From DATDPY01 sp964395765 (GTDB lineage Bacteria > Bacteroidota > Bacteroidia > Cytophagales > Cyclobacteriaceae), in contig CAYNCU010000091.1 in NCBI GenBank assembly GCA_964395765.1, forward strand, positions 1 through 16,262: a stretch of 16,262 nucleotides of DNA, written 5' to 3'. A program made the translations under genes and the position numbers. Under the pieces are notes generated by a model, which did not search any database, had not been told where the DNA came from, and saw nothing but the letters and a program-made list of their open reading frames with translations. Below, one piece after another: positions 7,212-14,944 of the stretch. The stretch's first letter is position 1. The number at the start of each line of letters is the position of its first letter.

Positions 7212-9638
7212 ATGAAAAAAATACTTTTACCCCTCGTCACTTACATTGCTTCCTTTTTTCTGATGACCGGATGCAATGTAGCTTCCAACGATTCCCGGAC
7301 CGTCCTAAACTTCGACAGGGACTGGAAATTTAACCTTGGCGATATAGCCAATGCCCAGGCCCCGGATTTTAACGATTCAGGCTGGCGGACTCTCGATCTA
7401 CCCCATGACTGGAGCATAGAAGGAAAATTCAGCAAAGACAATCCTGCCACTCCCGGCGGTGGCGCCCTGCCTGGCGGCATTGGCTGGTACAGGAAAACTT
7501 TTTCCATCCAGGATGACTTGAATAAAAAGCAGGTTTACGTTGATTTTGACGGCATTTACCGGAACAGCGAAGTATGGATCAACGGGCATAGCCTGGGTAT
7601 GCGCCCCTACGGTTATATTTCATTTGAATATGACCTGACCCCGTATTTAAAACCAAACGGGCAGGAGAATGTAATCGCGGTAAGAGTTGACAATTCGAAA
7701 CAACCCAATTCGAGATGGTACTCGGGATCGGGGATCTACCGGAACGTATGGCTGGTAACCACCGATAAGGTACATATCGATCACTGGGGGACTTTTGTCA
7801 GGACCCCTGAAGCAAGCAATACCTCTTCCAAAGTTGCAATTACGGTAAGCATAAAAAATTCAACGGACAATTCGACACAGGTAATGGTGAAAAATACAAT
7901 TTTTGATAAAGACGGAAAAGTAATCGCCGCCTCCCAATCCGACATGGTCACCGTTGAGGCCGGGGAAACCAAACCAATATCATTCACCAATACCGTTGAT
8001 AATCCCCATTTGTGGTCTACCGAAGACCCCTACTTGTACAATATTCACAGCGTAGTGGAACAGAACGGCAAACAGGTAGATGACTACAACACTTCCTTCG
8101 GGATCCGTTATTATAATTTTGATGCGGAAAAAGGATTTTCTCTGGACGGGAAATCCATGAAGATCAGGGGTGTCTGCGATCACCATGACCTGGGATGTCT
8201 GGGGGCTGCCATCAACACCCGGGCGATTGAGCGACAGCTACAGATCCTGAAAGATATGGGCTGCAACGGCATCAGGACATCGCATAACCCTCCGGCACCT
8301 GAATTGCTGCAACTTTGCGACAAAATGGGATTCCTGGTACTGGATGAAGCCTTTGACATGTGGAAGGAACCGAAAACGGAATATGATTACCACCTCGACT
8401 GGGACGAATGGCATAAAAGAGATCTTCAGGACATGGTCCTCCGTGACCGGAATCATCCAAGCGTGATCATGTGGAGCATCGGCAATGAAATTCCGGAACA
8501 GGGAGATACCAGCGGGATCAGGATCGCAAGGGAACTGGCAGGCATCGTCAGGGACCTCGATGCAACAAGACCTATTACTTCCGCTTTGAATGAGGCCGAT
8601 ACCAGCAATTATATTTATAAATCGGGGGCACTAGATCTCGTGGGATTTAATTACCATATTGAGAACTACGCCAAATTCCCGAAACTTTTCCCGGGAAAGA
8701 AACTTCTGGCCACGGAGACCACTTCCGCCCTGGCCACCCGCGGTCACTATGATATGCCTTCAGACAAGATACGCATCTGGCCGGAACGCTGGGATAAGGC
8801 ATTTGTAAACCCCAAAGGAGATTATACCTGTTCCGCCTACGATAATTGTCATGTGCCCTGGGGATCCACCCATGAAGAAACCTGGAAACTGGTAAAGAAG
8901 TTTGATTATGTTTCCGGATTTTTCATCTGGACAGGATTCGATTATCTCGGCGAACCTACACCCTATTCCTGGCCGGCAAGAAGTTCTTATTTCGGGATCA
9001 TTGACCTGGCAGGCTTTCCCAAGGATGCCTATTACATGTACCAGAGCGAATGGACTAACAAACCAGTGTTGCACATTTTTCCTCATTGGAACTGGAAGAA
9101 AGGTGACTCCGTGGATGTTTGGGCCTACTTTAATACCGACGAAGTTGAATTGTTCCTGAATGGTAAATCCCTGGGAACAAAACGGAAACAGGGTGATGAT
9201 CTCCATGTTATGTGGAGGGTGGCTTACCAACCGGGAACCTTGAAAGCGATAGGAAGAACAGGAGGACAGGAGATTATAACTGCCGAAGAAAAAACAGCCG
9301 GCAAGCCTGCTAAAATTATTTTACAGGCTGACAGGGATTCGATTGCGGCGGATGGAAAAGATCTTTCCTTTGTTACCGTAGAGGTTGTCGATTCGGTTGG
9401 TACATTGGTTCCGGATGCCAATAACCTAGTCAATTTCGATTTATCGGGTAACGGCTTTATTGCCGGTGTGGATAACGGGGATGAGATCGATCATGAACCC
9501 TTCAAGGCGAATTACAGGAAGGCTTTTAACGGGTTATGCCTGGTGGTTATTCAATCAAAAACCACGCAGGGTAAAATAAACCTGACTGCGAATTCAGAAG
9601 GACTGGAACCGGCGAAGTTGGAAATAACATCGCAATGA
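7212..9638 (+). CDS. GH2-family beta-galactosidase-like lipoprotein
   Basis: An 808-residue exported glycoside hydrolase that should release terminal beta-linked sugars, most likely galactose, from oligosaccharides at the cell envelope. A lipobox ends at C21 (FLMTGC). Then come the GH2 sugar-binding jelly roll (about 30-200, with GGIGWYRKTF and RWYSGSGIYRNVWL), an Ig-like domain (about 210-310), and the TIM barrel with RTSHNPP, acid/base E426 in MWSIGNE and probable nucleophile E502 in LLATETTS. The C-terminal part carries a DUF4982-like domain (WKKGDSVDVWAYFNTDEVEL) and an invasin/Big-like domain (about 690-800), typical of Bacteroidota enzymes rather than LacZ. GH2 also contains beta-glucuronidases and beta-mannosidases; DUF4982 and the overall layout favour beta-galactosidase. 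The GH31 gene follows after 68 bases on the same strand. Confidence 0.9.
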   Translation: MKKILLPLVTYIASFFLMTGCNVASNDSRTVLNFDRDWKFNLGDIANAQAPDFNDSGWRTLDLPHDWSIEGKFSKDNPATPGGGALPGGIGWYRKTFSIQDDLNKKQVYVDFDGIYRNSEVWINGHSLGMRPYGYISFEYDLTPYLKPNGQENVIAVRVDNSKQPNSRWYSGSGIYRNVWLVTTDKVHIDHWGTFVRTPEASNTSSKVAITVSIKNSTDNSTQVMVKNTIFDKDGKVIAASQSDMVTVEAGETKPISFTNTVDNPHLWSTEDPYLYNIHSVVEQNGKQVDDYNTSFGIRYYNFDAEKGFSLDGKSMKIRGVCDHHDLGCLGAAINTRAIERQLQILKDMGCNGIRTSHNPPAPELLQLCDKMGFLVLDEAFDMWKEPKTEYDYHLDWDEWHKRDLQDMVLRDRNHPSVIMWSIGNEIPEQGDTSGIRIARELAGIVRDLDATRPITSALNEADTSNYIYKSGALDLVGFNYHIENYAKFPKLFPGKKLLATETTSALATRGHYDMPSDKIRIWPERWDKAFVNPKGDYTCSAYDNCHVPWGSTHEETWKLVKKFDYVSGFFIWTGFDYLGEPTPYSWPARSSYFGIIDLAGFPKDAYYMYQSEWTNKPVLHIFPHWNWKKGDSVDVWAYFNTDEVELFLNGKSLGTKRKQGDDLHVMWRVAYQPGTLKAIGRTGGQEIITAEEKTAGKPAKIILQADRDSIAADGKDLSFVTVEVVDSVGTLVPDANNLVNFDLSGNGFIAGVDNGDEIDHEPFKANYRKAFNGLCLVVIQSKTTQGKINLTANSEGLEPAKLEITSQ

Positions 9639-9660
9639 TTTTTTGAAACCTCGTACCGGA

Positions 9661-9691
9661 ATTGATTTTTATTTAATTGTAAATACCTTAC
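9661..9691 (+). promoter_or_regulatory. Candidate promoter of the GH31 gene
   Basis: ATTG at 9661-9664, 19 bases, then TACCTTAC at 9684-9691, matching TAnnTT of the Bacteroidota -7 box but not its last two bases. It sits in the 68-base gap between the GH2 stop and the ATG at 9707. It may let GH31 be transcribed separately as well as by read-through from GH2. Confidence 0.3.
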
Positions 9692-9706
9692 ACATTAGGA
9701 ATAGTC

Positions 9707-12094
9707 ATGAAACGAATAACTATCTTCTTATTTATTTTAGTTATGATCAACAACCGCGGAATCCTCGCGCAGGAATCACCCTACCTGCTCAATGAACCTA
9801 TTGATATCAGCAATGACTTCAGGGATTTTACGAATACCTATTACCTGGCAGATTCACTGGCTTCTTTTGATCCGGCCAAGGGAAACGGTGAAGTTGAATT
9901 CAAAAGATATGAATACAAGACAAGGCAGGCTTTCGACAATATGCTGGCTGTCTTAACGCCGGCTCATGCCAATGAATTCCCGACTACCGAATACGCCGTT
10001 TCACCGGAGCTTCCATTCAGCATACAATTCGTATCTCCCAGGACAATAAGGATCAGGATGAGTTCGGGATCACCTTTAAGCAAAGACGATGATTCGCTGA
10101 TGATCGTGAATGGTAATATTCCCATCGATCATTCGTGGAAATATGTAAAAACCGATGACGGTTATAAGTATACAGGCGCTTATGGTAGTGTTGTTATCAC
10201 TACAGACCCCTGGCACATAAAATTCTATGATGCCAATGGAAAATTGCTTACGGAAACCGTTCATAATTCCGATGTGTCGGGAGTGACATACACCCCTGTT
10301 CTTCCCTTTTCTTATGTGAGACGCGCCTCGGATTATTCCCGGAGCTGGTCGGCAGCATTTTCACTTTCCCCGGAAGAAAAAATTTTCGGGTGCGGCGAAT
10401 CCTTTACTCAATTTGATAAACGGGGACAAAAAGTTGTGCTCTGGGCCGACGATGCCAACGGGGTGCAAAATGAAGGAATGTACAAACCAATCCCCTTTTT
10501 CATGAGCAGTCGGGGGTATGGCGTTTTCATGCATACCTCTACCCCGATCACCTGCGACTTCGGGAAATATTTCAGCGGGGTCAGTTCACTAATGATCGGC
10601 GATAAAGAGCTGGACTTGTTTGTCTTCCTGGGCAAACCCAAGGATATCCTCGATTCCTATACCGACCTCACAGGGAAAGCTCCCATGCCTCCATTGTGGT
10701 CTTTCGGGTTCTGGATGAGCAGGATCACTTATTTCTCACAGGAGCAGGGCATGGAAGTTGCCGCCAGGCTTCGGCAGTACAAGGTGCCCAGTGACGTGAT
10801 TCATTTTGATACAGGATGGTTCGGTACCGACTGGCGTTGTGATTACCAGTTTGCCAAAGACCGATTTCCCGATCCGGAAAAGATGATCTCCGATTTAAAA
10901 GATGAAGGCTTTCATATCTGCTTATGGCAACTGCCGTATTTCACGCCAAAAAATACTCTCTTTCCAGAAATCATCGAAAAGGGGTTGGAAGTGAAAGATG
11001 CCAAGGGAGGAGTTCCCTATGAAGATGCCATTCTTGATTTCTCAAACCCGGCAACGGTAAAATGGTACCAGGCTAAAATCGGTAACCTGCTGAAGATGGG
11101 TGTCGGGGCTATTAAGGTGGATTTCGGAGAAGCAGCACCGCACACCGGAATTTATTACAATGGCAGAACCGGATTTTATGAACACAATCTTTATCCGTTA
11201 AGATATAATAAAGCGGTGGCGGACATTACCCGGCAGATCTCCGGTGATAATATTATATGGGCCCGCAGTGCGTGGGCAGGTAGCCAGCGTTATCCCCTGC
11301 ACTGGGGGGGCGATGCTGCCAATACCAATTCAGCGATGGCGGCTACCCTGCGGGGAGGATTGTCGCTGGGCCTTTGCGGCTTCTCTTTCTGGAGTCATGA
11401 CCTGGGCGGCTTTGTCAGGAAACCCACCGAGGACCTCTACCTTCGCTGGACGGCCTTCGGCATGCTGTGCTCTCATACCCGGGCCCACGGTGCACCCCCC
11501 AAGGAACCCTGGGAGTACAGCGCGGATTTCCTGAACAGCTTCAGGAATGCAGACGATATGCGTTATGAACTGATGCCCTACATCTACGCGCAGGCAAAGG
11601 CGAGCACTGAAAAAGGATTGCCGATGGTGCGGGCGTTGTTTATCGAATATCCCGACGATCCCGGCGCATGGCAGGTGGATGATGAATATTTATTCGGATC
11701 GGATATCCTGGTGGCTCCGTTGTTTGAGAATGTTACCCGGAGAAATGTATATCTTCCGGGCGATGGAAAATGGATCGATTACCAAACGGGTAAGGAATAT
11801 AATCACGGTTGGAATAACATCATAGCAGGAGCCCTGCCCATCGTTATGCTCGTGAAAGCCGGGGCTGTAATTCCTAAAATAAAATTGGCTCAATCGACCA
11901 AGTATATGGACTGGTCGAAGCTTGACCTGGAAGTATTTTCCGATAACAACGCTCCGGTCGGCGGATGGGTTTGCCTGCCTTCGGACAATGTTCTGAAAGA
12001 ATTGAAATTGACTGCCTCCAACGGGAAGTATTCACTTGTCAGTGATCCTTTCAACGGGAAGGTCAAATGGAATATTGAAATTCACAATCCATAA
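9707..12094 (+). CDS. GH31 alpha-xylosidase/alpha-glucosidase, secreted
   Basis: A 795-residue exo-acting hydrolase that removes terminal alpha-xylosyl or alpha-glucosyl residues with retention. A signal peptide (about residues 1-21, ending ILAQ, no lipobox) points to the periplasm or beyond. An N-terminal beta-sandwich contains GCGESFTQFDKRG; the TIM barrel (about 330-670) has HFDTGWF, nucleophile D472 in IKVDFGE, ARSAWAGSQRYPLHWGGD with acid/base D536, and SFWSHDLGGF. The DFGE nucleophile context and the arrangement around HWGGD are those of YicI-type alpha-xylosidases rather than the DMNEP type of alpha-glucosidases. Beta-sandwich domains close the C terminus (LVAPLFENVTRRNVYLPG). Together with the adjacent GH2 enzyme this suggests trimming of Gal-Xyl side chains, as in xyloglucan; substrate is inferred. 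Confidence 0.92.
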   Translation: MKRITIFLFILVMINNRGILAQESPYLLNEPIDISNDFRDFTNTYYLADSLASFDPAKGNGEVEFKRYEYKTRQAFDNMLAVLTPAHANEFPTTEYAVSPELPFSIQFVSPRTIRIRMSSGSPLSKDDDSLMIVNGNIPIDHSWKYVKTDDGYKYTGAYGSVVITTDPWHIKFYDANGKLLTETVHNSDVSGVTYTPVLPFSYVRRASDYSRSWSAAFSLSPEEKIFGCGESFTQFDKRGQKVVLWADDANGVQNEGMYKPIPFFMSSRGYGVFMHTSTPITCDFGKYFSGVSSLMIGDKELDLFVFLGKPKDILDSYTDLTGKAPMPPLWSFGFWMSRITYFSQEQGMEVAARLRQYKVPSDVIHFDTGWFGTDWRCDYQFAKDRFPDPEKMISDLKDEGFHICLWQLPYFTPKNTLFPEIIEKGLEVKDAKGGVPYEDAILDFSNPATVKWYQAKIGNLLKMGVGAIKVDFGEAAPHTGIYYNGRTGFYEHNLYPLRYNKAVADITRQISGDNIIWARSAWAGSQRYPLHWGGDAANTNSAMAATLRGGLSLGLCGFSFWSHDLGGFVRKPTEDLYLRWTAFGMLCSHTRAHGAPPKEPWEYSADFLNSFRNADDMRYELMPYIYAQAKASTEKGLPMVRALFIEYPDDPGAWQVDDEYLFGSDILVAPLFENVTRRNVYLPGDGKWIDYQTGKEYNHGWNNIIAGALPIVMLVKAGAVIPKIKLAQSTKYMDWSKLDLEVFSDNNAPVGGWVCLPSDNVLKELKLTASNGKYSLVSDPFNGKVKWNIEIHNP

Positions 12095-12114
12095 AATTGT
12101 GTAATCGTGTTAGG

Positions 12115-12132
12115 CCGGTCTTTCAAGGCCGG
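12115..12132. terminator. Hairpin between convergent genes, possible bidirectional terminator
   Basis: CCGGTCT (12115-12121), loop TTCA, AGGCCGG (12126-12132): seven pairs including one G-T. It lies 20 bases after the GH31 stop and 10 bases after the end of the convergent methyltransferase gene. No T-run follows on either strand, so it is not a textbook intrinsic terminator. Confidence 0.4.
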
Positions 12133-12142
12133 GTTGGAAAAA

Positions 12143-12751
12143 TCAATATATAAACGGAATAAAAGCCCTGACCTTTTTCTTGTATTCCAGGTAGCGGTCT
12201 CCGAAGGTCTCAATGAGCAGGTATTCTTCTGCCTGTATCCTAAGGCTGTTTCCAACCACAAAAAATGCGATGGCCACCAACAACGGTCCCGGGGGTGTGA
12301 TCACAAAACCGGTGGAAAGAAATAACCCGAAAAATGCAAAATATATGGGATGCCTTACAATTTTATATGGACCCGAAGTAATCAGTTCATGGTCGTCTAT
12401 AACCCGTGCGGCAAAACTCCATTGCTTTCCAAGAGTGATGACTGCATAGATTGCAATGAAAACTGAATAGGGAGCAAGGAAAACAGAAATGACGGTCAAC
12501 AGATAGAGTAAAATACCGGGGTTATCGAGGGCAATCGAAAAATTCCTGCGCATTGAAAATATTATGGCAAAGGCAATCATCTGCACGACTATGCCGATCA
12601 TCGACTTAGGACTTCTTCTCCGGGTTTTAATTTTTTTAACTTTCTTCCTAACGGCAAAATAGAAATATAGAACAATCCAGACCAGTGAAAATGCGAACCA
12701 GGAAAGAAATACGCTGAAGACTGTTATACGGAATACTAAATTATACGACAC
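12143..12751 (-). CDS. Isoprenylcysteine carboxyl methyltransferase-like membrane protein
   Basis: A 202-residue multi-span membrane protein of the ICMT/phospholipid methyltransferase superfamily, which transfers methyl groups from S-adenosylmethionine to membrane-embedded substrates. Hydrophobic spans occur at about residues 5-32, 48-65, 78-108 and 140-165. The C-terminal catalytic signature is present: ITSGPYKIVRHPIY, then AEEYLLIETFGDRYLEY and KKVRAFIP. A basic cytoplasmic stretch (RKKVKKIKTRRRSPKS) follows the first span. The start is a GTG, directly preceded by TAA-TTA in frame, so no longer form is possible. Bacterial members are mostly uncharacterised and bacteria lack prenyl-CAAX proteins, so the substrate is unknown. 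It is separated from the upstream Ada gene by 162 bases containing a large inverted repeat. Confidence 0.85.
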   Translation of the reverse strand: MSYNLVFRITVFSVFLSWFAFSLVWIVLYFYFAVRKKVKKIKTRRRSPKSMIGIVVQMIAFAIIFSMRRNFSIALDNPGILLYLLTVISVFLAPYSVFIAIYAVITLGKQWSFAARVIDDHELITSGPYKIVRHPIYFAFFGLFLSTGFVITPPGPLLVAIAFFVVGNSLRIQAEEYLLIETFGDRYLEYKKKVRAFIPFIY

Positions 12752-12799
12752 TAATTACAAATTATTGATACGTTCTCATTTTACGAAATCGGAAGCCGG

Positions 12800-12847
12800 A
12801 GGTCTGAGGTCAGATCGATCGGAATTCCGGTAGCTGACTTCTGACTT
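12800..12847. repeat. Imperfect inverted repeat between Ada and the methyltransferase gene
   Basis: Arms 12800-12813 (AGGTCTGAGGTCAG) and 12834-12847 (CTGACTTCTGACTT) pair at 13 of 14 positions, counting two G-T pairs, around a 20-base loop that itself holds the palindromes GATCGATC and GGAATTCC. Read from the Ada gene it lies about 70 bases past the stop codon, so it could end or stabilise that transcript. There is no adjacent T-run. Confidence 0.45.
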
Positions 12848-12913
12848 TCTATACAGGAATATAATTCCATAAAACTCTACCTTATCTTTCAGGGCAATAG
12901 TTTTCACTCGTAT

Positions 12914-13954
12914 TTAAATATGATTTTTTTCAAAATCAATAAGCCATTTTTTCCTGCTCAGGCCTCCGCTGTACCCGGTCAGGTTACCGCTTTCGCCGAT
13001 AACACGATGACAGGGAATAATAATGGCTATCCGGTTCGAACCATTGGCCCTTGCGACTGCCCTGACGGAATTGATATTGCCAGTTTCCGAAGCTATATGT
13101 TTATAGGAACACGTATTTCCATACGGAATGCTTTGTAATTTTTTCCAAACCTTATTCTGAAACAAGGTGCCGGGAGTGATTAACGGAAGATCGAAACTTT
13201 TTCTCCTTCCCTTGAAGTACTCGTTCATTTGTTCTTCAAGAACAGGAAAATATTTATTATACCCGTGTATGATATTGGCTTTCAGTTTTTTTCGCAAATC
13301 CAATAATTCCGGTTCCAGTGCTTTCCGGTCCGTGAATTCAACGAGATAAATACCTTCTTCCGAGGCACAGGCGATCATCGGACCGAGGGGTGTTGTGAAC
13401 CGGTGGATATTGATAACCCGGGAATACTTTGCCCCGGAGGGATTATCCCCGATAATCGATCTATAAGCATCGGCAAATCCACTTAAAGAATCATATCCAT
13501 TATCAAAAGCCGCATCCGTTACCCGGCTGCCGTTCTGGAGTTGTTGATAAGCCGTATTAATCCGTAACATTCGCTGGTAGCCCTGGAAAGTAATTCCATG
13601 GTTTAATTTAAACCACCGGCGAACGCGATTTGGCTCTACATTCATTCGGGAAATTTCATAATCTGAAATTTTCTTCAGTGGGTTCTTTTCGATCTCAGAC
13701 ATTATTTCCCGAATAAAGGAGGGTGTTTCACCGGCAGACTCAAGGGGTTTGCATAATTTACACGGCCGGTATCCGTTCAGCATCGCCTCCCTGGCACTGT
13801 TAAAATATTCAACATTCTCAGGTTTCGGCTTACGGGCTGTACAGGTAGGGCGGCAAAATATGCCGGTCGTTTTTATTCCGGCAAAAAACACTCCTTCGAA
13901 GGATCCGTCTCTTCGAAGAAGCGCGTCATACATTACATTATTGTTAAATTCCAT
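12914..13954 (-). CDS. ada: Ada: bifunctional DNA methyl-repair protein and AraC-type activator
   Basis: A 346-residue three-part protein that removes methyl groups from alkylated DNA by suicidal transfer to its own cysteines, and activates repair genes when methylated. The N-terminal zinc domain holds C34, C38, C65 and C68 (FCRPTC, CKLC), the same spacing as C38/C42/C69/C72 of E. coli Ada; C34 is the phosphotriester acceptor equivalent. An AraC-type helix-turn-helix region follows (about 80-180, GITFQGYQRMLRINTAYQQL). The C-terminal O6-methylguanine methyltransferase domain (about 190-346) has the active-site IPCHRVIG with C315. All three parts look intact, so both repair and regulatory roles are expected. 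The ATG start at 13954 gives MEFNNNVMYDALLRRDGSF, matching the family N terminus. A separate alkA or alkB gene is not seen here. Confidence 0.95.
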   Translation of the reverse strand: MEFNNNVMYDALLRRDGSFEGVFFAGIKTTGIFCRPTCTARKPKPENVEYFNSAREAMLNGYRPCKLCKPLESAGETPSFIREIMSEIEKNPLKKISDYEISRMNVEPNRVRRWFKLNHGITFQGYQRMLRINTAYQQLQNGSRVTDAAFDNGYDSLSGFADAYRSIIGDNPSGAKYSRVINIHRFTTPLGPMIACASEEGIYLVEFTDRKALEPELLDLRKKLKANIIHGYNKYFPVLEEQMNEYFKGRRKSFDLPLITPGTLFQNKVWKKLQSIPYGNTCSYKHIASETGNINSVRAVARANGSNRIAIIIPCHRVIGESGNLTGYSGGLSRKKWLIDFEKNHI

Positions 13955-13965
13955 ATTTTTTATTT

Positions 13966-13998
13966 CAAAAATATGTTGTTCAAGGCCGGCCCTGCAAC
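13966..13998 (-). promoter_or_regulatory. Candidate Ada promoter, Bacteroidota type
   Basis: On the minus strand, GTTG (13995-13998) is followed after 21 bases by TATTTTTG (13966-13973), a perfect match to the -7 consensus TAnnTTTG. The transcript would start only about five bases before the Ada ATG at 13954. The box lies in the 51-base gap after the upstream oxidoreductase gene, so Ada can be controlled on its own. No E. coli-type Ada box was recognised. Confidence 0.45.
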
Positions 13999-14005
13999 CG
14001 GAAAA

Positions 14006-14659
14006 TTAACGCATAATTTTAAAATTAAAATTCGGATTTCCCATAATTCCCATCAGCCGAAGCCAGATCGGGAGGATCATTTCCAAACCCCTGGAGGCAG
14101 TAATATCGCCGAGATCTGTTATATTTTCAGTTTTCCAGCCAAACTGCTTGAGGAAATCCTTTACATTTTCTTTAGCTCCTTCATCGTTTCCACATAGGAA
14201 AACATTGTGATCGCCATTCGCAATTGTTTCAGGATGGACCATAAGTTTGCAATTCATGGTGTTGAGGGCTTTCACTACTTTAACCCCCGGGAAAACTTTC
14301 TGAATTTCTTCCCCTAAAGAATTTGTGTTACAGACTGATAATGAAGGAGGCATGCCTTTGGAAAAATCAAGAGGATTGGCAATATCCACGAGCACTTTTC
14401 CGTTCAGGTTGCCGCTTCCTGCCATGTTCAGGGCTTCCAACGAACCTACTCCGCTGGTACAGTTGAATACGATCTCCCCGAATTTTGCCGCATCGCCAAA
14501 AGTGCCATGGGAAGCATTGGATTTTTGCTTTGCCGCCCAGGCTTTAGCCTTTTCATTGTCCGCTGTTCTTGATCCCATCATAACCTGGTGACCCAGTTCG
14601 ATTAATCGACTGCCGATTGTATCGCCGACCATGCCGGTACCTAAAACTGCTGTTTTCAT
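14006..14659 (-). CDS. NADP oxidoreductase, coenzyme F420-dependent-reductase-like
   Basis: A 217-residue Rossmann protein of the F420_oxidored/NADPH-dependent F420 reductase (Fno-like) superfamily. The N terminus has the nucleotide motif VLGTGMVGDTIGSRL (GxGxxG at about residues 7-12) and then MMGSRT, a Ser-Arg-Thr stretch after the second strand that favours NADP(H). Next come VFNCTSG, LVDIANPLDF and VVKALNTMNCKLM, typical of this group. Bacteroidota generally do not make F420, so the bacterial proteins probably reduce another partner or act as NADP-linked reductases; the true substrate is unknown. The gene lies 51 bases upstream of ada on the same strand and could be cotranscribed, although ada has its own candidate promoter. 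The ATG start (MKTAVLGTG) places the motif at the N terminus as expected. Confidence 0.85.
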   Translation of the reverse strand: MKTAVLGTGMVGDTIGSRLIELGHQVMMGSRTADNEKAKAWAAKQKSNASHGTFGDAAKFGEIVFNCTSGVGSLEALNMAGSGNLNGKVLVDIANPLDFSKGMPPSLSVCNTNSLGEEIQKVFPGVKVVKALNTMNCKLMVHPETIANGDHNVFLCGNDEGAKENVKDFLKQFGWKTENITDLGDITASRGLEMILPIWLRLMGIMGNPNFNFKIMR

Positions 14660-14831
14660 AAAGTATTTATTTAATTGTTTATAATCTCAAATAGTAAAGA
14701 ATTCATTTTCAAAAGCCTTCTTAACTCTATTTATATAGCCCCGGGACTAAAACTATCCCAAAGAATTTTAGAAATAAGAAATCATATGCCTGATTGAATG
14801 TAATTATAAAATAATATTTTTTTTACAAGGT

Positions 14832-14847
14832 TTACCAACGCTGGTAA
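14832..14847. promoter_or_regulatory. Palindrome in the 285-base gap, possible operator
   Basis: TTACCA-ACGC-TGGTAA is a perfect 6-base inverted repeat around a CG centre, a shape shared by LacI-family operators. It lies between the oxidoreductase start (14659) and the receptor's stop (14945), 173 bases upstream of the oxidoreductase ATG. A T-run lies on the plus strand at about 14814-14824, on the wrong side for a plus-strand terminator. The rest of 14660-14944 is AT-rich and shows nothing else I can support. Confidence 0.25.
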
Positions 14848-14944
14848 TTACTATAACCGGATAATTTAATCAGTGTTCAGAAAAATGAATTTTAATTTAA
14901 ATATTATTACGATTTGGTTGAAGGTAATGAAAACATTCAGGCTG

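Noticed and set aside
8760..9230. 156-codon minus-strand frame inside the GH2 gene
   Set aside because: It lies antisense to a well supported coding region and has Cys/Pro-rich composition typical of shadow frames.
7212..12094. Complete polysaccharide utilisation locus
   Set aside because: No SusC/SusD pair, endo-acting enzyme or hybrid two-component sensor lies next to the two hydrolases; the receptor at the right edge is distant and not SusC-like.
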